Source: Planctomycetota bacterium
GTDB lineage: Bacteria; Planctomycetota; PUPC01; DSUN01
Direction: 5' to 3'
DNA: 10,196 nt
Assembly: GCA_016872875.1 (NCBI GenBank)
Contig: VGYW01000305.1
Location: 1-10,196, forward strand
Below the pieces are notes generated by a model that saw only the letters and a program-made list of their open reading frames with translations, searched no databases and had not been told where the DNA came from. Positions 5,354 to 10,196 of the stretch are shown in pieces (the first letter of the stretch is position 1; every line of letters starts with the position of its first letter). A program made the translations under genes and the position numbers.

Positions 5354-8300
5354 ATGGCCAAGTTGCGGGCGAAGTGCCCCCAGTGCGGCCACGTGCTCGA
5401 ATACGATACGGCGGTGGGGCCACAGGTGGTGTGCCCGAACTGCCAGGCGAGCCTGAACGCCTCACGCGTGGCGCAAGGGGCGGCGAAGCCTGACCCGCTC
5501 ATCTGGCAGAAGATTGGCGACTTCGAGGTGGTCAGCCTCCTGGGCCGCGGGGGGATGGGAGCCGTCTACAAGGCGCGCCAGGTCTCGCTCGACCGCATGG
5601 TCGCCCTCAAGGTCATCGAGCTCACGGAGGCCAACGCGGCGCTCGGGGCACGCTTCACGCGCGAGGCCCGCGCCGCCGCCGCCATCAACCATCCCAACAT
5701 CATCGAAATCTACACGGTCGGGCAGCAGGAGAACCTCCACTACATCGCCATGGAGCTCGTGGAGGGGGAGAGCCTGAGCCAGCTCGTGCGGCGGGAGAGA
5801 CGCCTCGACCCCGCCCGCGCCCTGGGCTTCATGAAGCAGACCTGTTCCGCGCTCGCCAAGGCGCACGCCGCGGGCATCGTCCACCGCGACATCAAGCCGA
5901 TGAACATCCTGGTGACGGGCGACGGGACGGTGAAGGTGGCCGACTTCGGGCTGGCGAAGCGGATGGAGGGCGACCTGGCGATAACGGTGGAGGGCCAGAT
6001 CGCCGGCACGGTGCTCTACATGTCCCCCGAGGTCGCCTCAGGCGAGTCGGGCGACCAGCGCTCCGACCTCTATTCGCTGGGTGCGACCTTCTACCACGTG
6101 CTGGCCGGCGAGCCGCCGTTCGCAGGCCGCAGCGCCACGGAGGTGCTGCTGAAGCACGCGCGGACCAACGTGCCGTCGCTCGCCGACAAGGTGCCGGGCG
6201 CGCCGCCGGCGCTCTGCCGCGTCATTCACCGCCTGCTCCGCAAGAACCCGGCCGAGCGCTACCAGAACGCTGACGAGCTCCTGGCTGCACTCGACCGCGC
6301 GGAGCGCGACCTCGCGGCACCAGGCGAGGACACGGGGACCTCCGAGCGGGCGGCGTTCCAGGCCGCCCTGGCCGAGCGCGCCGAGGAGCGGCGGCAGCGG
6401 AGCCGCAGGATGCTCCTCCTCGCTTCCCTGGGCGCGGCCGCTGCCGCGCTCCTCATCGTCCTCATTGCGGTCCTCACCTCTGGCGGCGGCAGGCCCCCTG
6501 GTGGCCAAGCCGTGGTCCCGCCCCCTCCCCCACCGCCACCCGAGCGGCCCGCGACCACAACGAAAGCGCCCGCCATAGTGCCGTCGATCGCCAAAGTGCC
6601 CACGACAACCACACCTGTGCCCAAGGGCACCACGAAGGCGCCCACGTGGGCCGACATGCTCAAGGATGCGGAGGCGAAGGCTCAGGCCGCGCTCAAGGAC
6701 GAGCGGTTCGGCGAAGCCGCAGCCGAGTACCGCGCCCTGGCCGACACCGCCAGCGACGAGGCGCTCCGCAAGGAGTGCCAGACCCGCATCAAACGCATCC
6801 AGGACGACGCCGAGGCCGCCTACAGGAAGGTCGAACAGCAGGCGAAGCAACTGGCCGACGCCAAGAACTTCCCCAAGGCCCGCGGCGCCGTCCGCACCGT
6901 CATCGAGCGGTTCGGCACCGACCCGCAGGTGAAGAAGGCCCAGGACCTGTTGGCCGAGCTGGAACGCCTGGAGGCCGGCCCGCCCGAGAAGACTCCCCTC
7001 AGCAAGGAGGAGGCCGAGAGGCTGGCCAAGGAAGAAGCCGAGAAGCGCGCCAAGGAGGAGGCCGCCCGCAAGGCCGAAGAGGAGAAGAGCCGGCTGCTCG
7101 AAGGCCGCTACGCCGCGGCGCTCCAGCCGGTAGAGGCGCTCATCAGGGACTGGGATTACGCGAAGGCGACCCTCGCCCTCGCCCAGTTGAGCTTCGGGGA
7201 CAAGCGGCTCGATGAACGCCTGACCACCCGGCGGGCGCAGGTGGACCTCTTGGCCAAGCTCAAGGCTAAGATGATCGAGCGGATCAACACGGCCAGGCCG
7301 AGCCTGCGCAAGAGCACGCTCGGCATCCCCGGCATCAACGCCGACCTCACGGCGGCCGACGAGCGGCAGATCACCGCCTCGCTCGGCGCGGGGGCCGCCG
7401 AGGGCCACCCCTGGAAGAAGCTCTCCGCAAAGTCCGCTCGCCTCCTTGCGCAACAGGTCGTTGACCGCAAGAGCGCCGACGACCTGCTCGCCTCTGGCCT
7501 CCTCGCCGTTGTCTACGACGACGCGGCCACGGCGGAGAAGGAGTTCGAGGAGGCCCGCGCCCTGGGCGCCGACGCCGACCGCCACCTCCTGACGATGGCC
7601 GACCTCTCGCTCGGGCGGGTCCTCGCACTCGTCGAGAAGCAGGCATACGCCGAGGCCGAGGAGGCGCTCACGGCGCTGGAGACCCGCCACGCCGACTCCC
7701 CCTGGCTGAGCAGCCACAAGGGCACCCTCGACGCCGCCCGCGCGAAGATCAAGGCCAACACCGCTGAGGCCAGCGCCGAAAAGCTCTACAAGCAGGCCGT
7801 CGAACTCTACAAGCAGAAGGACCTCGCCGCGCTCAAGGAGGCCATCGAGAAGCTCACGGAGGAGTATGGCGACAGCAAGGTGTTCGCCGACGCGGAGCGC
7901 GTGCCCAGCGTCGCCGAGATGGCCAAGGCCACCGAGAAGCTCGGCAAGACCATCACCGTCAGCAAGTCGGGCCGCGGCCAGCACAAGTCCATTCAGGCCG
8001 CCATAGACGCCGCGGAACCGAACGCCACCATCCTCATCACCGAGGGCGGCTTCTACCCCGACCGCATCGTGGTCCCGGCCTCCAAGAAGGCCATCACCAT
8101 CCGCGGCAAGAAGGGCTCCACCCCCTTCATCGGCTTCGATCCCAGCGCCAAACGGGTCCACCGCCGCATCATGGACGTGGAGGCCCCCGAGCTCACCCTC
8201 GACGGCCTCATCCTCATGGCCGGCACCTCCGACACCGTGTCCACCGGCTTCATCGGCGCCAAAGTGAGGAGCAACATCCGCCTCCGCTCCTGCATCTTCT

Positions 8301-8962
8301 ACAGCGGCTACCGCTACAGCGGCGGCGAGCTCATCGAGAGCTCCGGCGGCACCGTGGAAGCCGACCACTGCCTCTTCATGCGCGGCGGCTCAGTCTACGC
8401 CGCATTCCAGGCCAAGAACTGCATCTCGCTCGGACGCTACCTCTACATCTACGCCTCTTACTACTCATCCTCCTCGGACGACGGCGGGCCACGCCCGGTC
8501 ATGAGGCGCGACCCGGGCACCGTCGCCTGTAAGCTCGAGAACTGCCTCTTCTACCGCGTGGAGACCTCCTGTCCCATGCAGATGGACTACTGCACTCTTC
8601 CCGGCGGCCTCGAGCTGCGCGGCGGGCCAAACGCCGTCACCAACTCCATCCTGGAGCAGGTGGACGCAGACAAGGGGGACACGACGATTGACTACTGCGA
8701 CGTGTTCGGGAAAGAGCCGTTCGTGGACTTCGCCCGCCCGGGCAAGCGCTGCTTCAGCCTCGCACCCCAGTTCCTTAACCCCAGGGGCTTCGACTACCGC
8801 CTCCAGCGCACCAGCCCCTGCTACAAGAAGGCAGCCGATGGCGGCGCCATCGGCTGCCGCATGACCCGCGACATGGCCGAGCTCCTCGCCCTCGCCTTCG
8901 AGCTCCGCAAGCGCGGCATCTTCGACTTCACCCCGCCCCTCGGGGGGTACGGCGGGTACTAG
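5354..8962 (+). CDS. Membrane-anchored Ser/Thr protein kinase with zinc ribbon, coiled coil and C-terminal beta-helix
   Basis: The 1202-residue product starts with a zinc ribbon (C8-x2-C11, C27-x2-C30). A PknB-type kinase domain follows (about 55-315): glycine loop GRGGMGAVY (64-72), catalytic K86 in VALKVI, probable helix-C E104, HRDIKPMN (177-184) with D179, DFG (197-199) and MSPE (223-226). All key residues are present, so it should be active. One membrane segment (353-375) follows a basic stretch, which puts the kinase in the cytoplasm and the rest outside. Outside lie a Pro/Thr/Lys linker (379-430), helical repeats, a charged coiled coil (550-578, K-E-E-A-E type), more helical repeat-like sequence (585-845) and a right-handed beta-helix of pectate-lyase-like type (about 865-1165, opening SGRGQHKSIQAAIDAA at 872-887). 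The end is glycine/tyrosine-rich (GGYGGY). The helix may sense or bind a polysaccharide or envelope ligand. No phosphatase or FHA partner is visible. Confidence 0.9.
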   Translation: MAKLRAKCPQCGHVLEYDTAVGPQVVCPNCQASLNASRVAQGAAKPDPLIWQKIGDFEVVSLLGRGGMGAVYKARQVSLDRMVALKVIELTEANAALGARFTREARAAAAINHPNIIEIYTVGQQENLHYIAMELVEGESLSQLVRRERRLDPARALGFMKQTCSALAKAHAAGIVHRDIKPMNILVTGDGTVKVADFGLAKRMEGDLAITVEGQIAGTVLYMSPEVASGESGDQRSDLYSLGATFYHVLAGEPPFAGRSATEVLLKHARTNVPSLADKVPGAPPALCRVIHRLLRKNPAERYQNADELLAALDRAERDLAAPGEDTGTSERAAFQAALAERAEERRQRSRRMLLLASLGAAAAALLIVLIAVLTSGGGRPPGGQAVVPPPPPPPPERPATTTKAPAIVPSIAKVPTTTTPVPKGTTKAPTWADMLKDAEAKAQAALKDERFGEAAAEYRALADTASDEALRKECQTRIKRIQDDAEAAYRKVEQQAKQLADAKNFPKARGAVRTVIERFGTDPQVKKAQDLLAELERLEAGPPEKTPLSKEEAERLAKEEAEKRAKEEAARKAEEEKSRLLEGRYAAALQPVEALIRDWDYAKATLALAQLSFGDKRLDERLTTRRAQVDLLAKLKAKMIERINTARPSLRKSTLGIPGINADLTAADERQITASLGAGAAEGHPWKKLSAKSARLLAQQVVDRKSADDLLASGLLAVVYDDAATAEKEFEEARALGADADRHLLTMADLSLGRVLALVEKQAYAEAEEALTALETRHADSPWLSSHKGTLDAARAKIKANTAEASAEKLYKQAVELYKQKDLAALKEAIEKLTEEYGDSKVFADAERVPSVAEMAKATEKLGKTITVSKSGRGQHKSIQAAIDAAEPNATILITEGGFYPDRIVVPASKKAITIRGKKGSTPFIGFDPSAKRVHRRIMDVEAPELTLDGLILMAGTSDTVSTGFIGAKVRSNIRLRSCIFYSGYRYSGGELIESSGGTVEADHCLFMRGGSVYAAFQAKNCISLGRYLYIYASYYSSSSDDGGPRPVMRRDPGTVACKLENCLFYRVETSCPMQMDYCTLPGGLELRGGPNAVTNSILEQVDADKGDTTIDYCDVFGKEPFVDFARPGKRCFSLAPQFLNPRGFDYRLQRTSPCYKKAADGGAIGCRMTRDMAELLALAFELRKRGIFDFTPPLGGYGGY

Positions 8963-9074
8963 AGAGCACGCAGTGCTGCCGGGGTCGACCTGCGCAAGAA
9001 ATCGTGCGCCCGCGCAATTCCTGTGCTATCATGGAAGTGGATTGGTTGTGTGCCTGTTCCCTGGCCCACTGGCT

Positions 9075-9080
9075 GAGGAG
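9075..9080 (+). promoter_or_regulatory. Ribosome binding site for the secretin-like lipoprotein
   Basis: GAGGAG lies 8 bases before ATG 9089. It supports this start even though the resulting signal peptide has an unusually long N-terminal part. Confidence 0.55.
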
Positions 9081-9088
9081 ACGAACCC

Positions 9089-10024
9089 ATGAAGACCGCC
9101 ATCTCCCGTTGGCTCATCCGCTCTTCCTTCCGTCAATCCGACATCCGAAATCCGAAACTCGGAATCGTCCTTGTCGCCCTGCTCTTCGTGTCCGGCTGCG
9201 CGTGGCTGGGCCTCGACCCCAGCGTCTACCAGGGCTCCGGCGCGAGCGCGCCGCCGCAGGCCCAGCGCCTGGTTGCCCCCGCGCCTCAGCCGGCGCCTCA
9301 GCCGGAGAAGAAGCTCCCCTTCGGCGCCACCCCGCCCGGCGGTGAGCCCCTCTGGGGCGATGCCACGGTTCAGAGCCTCCTCCCCAAGTCGCCCGAAAAC
9401 GTCGGCATCGTCGTCGAGAAGCTCGACGCCGCCACCGCCGCGGCCACGGACATTGGCGGGGCCTTCCGCGCGCGTGACGGGAACTGGGCTGTGGCCGGCG
9501 GCAACCCGCTGCTGGCCCGCAACGGCCTCCAGGTGCGCTACGGCACCGGCTCCTTCACGGGGCGCCTCGGCCTCGGCACCAGCCGCACCCGCTCCTCCAA
9601 CCGCCAGCAGATGTTCATCACCGTCAGGAGCGGCACCGAGGGCACCCTCGTGATGGGCAACGACACCTACGTGACCCGCCTCGGCTGGTGGAGCCCGCGC
9701 GGCTACCTGCTGATAGCCGAAAGGGAGTTCGTGGGGCGGCAGCTCGTCGTGCGGCCGACCATCCTCTCCGATGGGCGGATCGCCATCCAGCTCTGGCCCC
9801 GCTTCTCCACGCGCCGCGGCCAGGTCATTGACCTCACCCAGCTCTCCACCGCGGTCACTGTCCGAGACGGCCAGGGCATCGTCATCGGCGGCCTCAACAC
9901 CGCCGACAGCGAGGTCAGCACCGTCCTCTTCGGCGCGAGCACCCGCGAGCAGGCCGCCACGTCGGCCATCGTGCTGACCGCCAAGATCGGCGGCCTCGAC
10001 ATCGACTGGCCCAAGGTGAGATGA
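9089..10024 (+). CDS. Small lipoprotein resembling the C-terminal secretin domain (type II/III secretion, type IV pilus)
   Basis: The 311-residue product has a hydrophobic segment LGIVLVALLFVSG ending in a lipobox V-S-G-C, with C37 the predicted lipidated residue. A Pro/Ala/Gln linker follows (50-90). The C-terminal half has features of the secretin core: FITVRSGTEGTLVMGND (176-192), LVVRPTILSDGRIAIQL (219-235) and LSTAVTVRDGQGIVIGGL (252-269), the last matching the T-x-V-x-V-x-D-G-x-x-x-x-I-G-G-L signature. Secretins are usually far longer, with N-terminal N0/N1 domains and a membrane-spanning barrel. Here those N domains are missing or unrecognisable, so assembly of a complete channel is doubtful. 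It could be an envelope protein built from the secretin fold. It follows the kinase gene after 126 bases. No pilus or secretion ATPase gene is in the window. Confidence 0.7.
   Translation: MKTAISRWLIRSSFRQSDIRNPKLGIVLVALLFVSGCAWLGLDPSVYQGSGASAPPQAQRLVAPAPQPAPQPEKKLPFGATPPGGEPLWGDATVQSLLPKSPENVGIVVEKLDAATAAATDIGGAFRARDGNWAVAGGNPLLARNGLQVRYGTGSFTGRLGLGTSRTRSSNRQQMFITVRSGTEGTLVMGNDTYVTRLGWWSPRGYLLIAEREFVGRQLVVRPTILSDGRIAIQLWPRFSTRRGQVIDLTQLSTAVTVRDGQGIVIGGLNTADSEVSTVLFGASTREQAATSAIVLTAKIGGLDIDWPKVR
9136..9163 (+). repeat. Four 7-base tandem units inside the lipoprotein signal peptide
   Basis: ATCCGAC, ATCCGAA, ATCCGAA and ACTCGGA follow one another without gaps. They encode part of the stretch QSDIRNPKLGI before the hydrophobic core. 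The AT-richer, repetitive sequence differs from the surrounding coding DNA and looks like an intergenic-type repeat taken into the gene. Confidence 0.5.
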
Positions 10025-10038
10025 GCGACCGGGGTCGC
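10025..10038. repeat. Short palindrome directly after the lipoprotein stop
   Basis: GCGACC and GGTCGC are perfect 6-base arms around GG, starting at the base after the stop codon. There is no T tract, so a role in termination is only possible. Confidence 0.35.
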
Positions 10039-10085
10039 CTCCCGAGCAACTTGCGCCCCCCGAGAGCTGATCTTTGCCCACATCT

Positions 10086-10196
10086 TCTGGGGGCTGGGGT
10101 TTAGCCCCCGAATGGGGGCGTTTGAGCCGTAGCCCAGGGCGACCGAAGGGAGCCCTGGGAAAAGGCCCCGCCAGCGTAGAGCCCCCGAAGCGGGGC
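10086..10196. repeat. Cluster of GC-rich hairpins running off the right edge
   Basis: GGGGGCT (10089-10095) pairs with AGCCCCC (10103-10109). The same C-run can instead pair in GCCCCC (10104-10109) with GGGGGC (10114-10119), so these two are mutually exclusive. CCCAGGGC (10133-10140) pairs with GCCCTGGG (10152-10159). GCCCCGC (10165-10171) pairs with GCGGGGC (10190-10196). No convincing coding frame crosses it. The dense alternation of short stems looks like a dispersed intergenic repeat; the element probably continues past the window. Confidence 0.5.

Noticed and set aside
4161..5465. Minus-strand open frame opposite the Gfo/Idh/MocA gene
   Set aside because: Antisense to a gene with clear motifs; the translation is low-complexity.
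6038..8368. 776-codon minus-strand open frame opposite the kinase
   Set aside because: Long open antisense frames are expected in GC-rich coding DNA; the translation is Gly/Ala/Leu/Arg-rich without a domain, while the plus strand shows a complete kinase.
8965..8977. Hairpin AGCAC/GTGCT after the kinase stop as a terminator
   Set aside because: The stem is only 5 bases and no T tract follows.
9004..9032. Possible promoter before the lipoprotein gene (TATCAT at 9027-9032)
   Set aside because: No acceptable -35 box lies 16-18 bases upstream, so the evidence is too weak.
10021..10104. Short open frame overlapping the lipoprotein stop (27 codons)
   Set aside because: It only crosses into the GC hairpin cluster, is very short and has no recognisable feature.

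Overview
The window is high-GC DNA (roughly two thirds G+C by eye) with six protein-coding genes, all on the + strand, separated by intergenic stretches rich in inverted repeats. The gene types suggest a Planctomycetota or related PVC-type bacterium: a membrane-anchored PknB-like kinase with an N-terminal zinc ribbon and a C-terminal beta-helix, an OYE-like flavoenzyme beside a Gfo/Idh/MocA oxidoreductase, an AAA/DUF4143 ATPase, and GC-rich hairpin repeats between genes. This is an inference from gene content; there is no rRNA or other marker in the window.

Layout. 2-1120: 3' part of a protein resembling alpha/beta-hydrolases, open at the left edge and without a recognisable nucleophile elbow. 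1140-1197: a good sigma70-type promoter whose -10 box is overlapped by a near-perfect palindrome. 1226-2473: AAA ATPase with DUF4143. 2474-3115: 642 bases without a gene, holding a multi-hairpin element (2494-2760) and a 127-base concentric palindrome (2828-2954), then a promoter with a perfect inverted repeat in its spacer (3034-3063). 3116-4063: short OYE/dienoyl-CoA-reductase-like flavin oxidoreductase with a 4Fe-4S motif. 4073-4176: long hairpin built of GGATGAAT-like units. 4203-5303: Gfo/Idh/MocA oxidoreductase. 5354-8962: Ser/Thr kinase, membrane segment, coiled coil and beta-helix in one chain. 9089-10024: small lipoprotein resembling the C-terminal secretin domain. 10086-10196: a cluster of GC-rich hairpins running off the right edge.

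How the genes may work together. The two oxidoreductases and the kinase are co-directional with short gaps (139 and 50 bases) and could be transcribed from the promoter at 3034-3063, although the long hairpin at 4073-4176 may reduce or process the transcript after the first gene. The kinase topology suggests a cytoplasmic catalytic head and an extracytoplasmic beta-helix that could sense or anchor to the envelope. The secretin-like lipoprotein would sit in the envelope, but no functional link to the kinase is visible. The ATPase stands apart, with its own promoter and operator-like site. I see no CRISPR array, phage, complete insertion sequence or recognisable defence operon. The least explained signals are the intergenic palindromes, above all the 127-base one.
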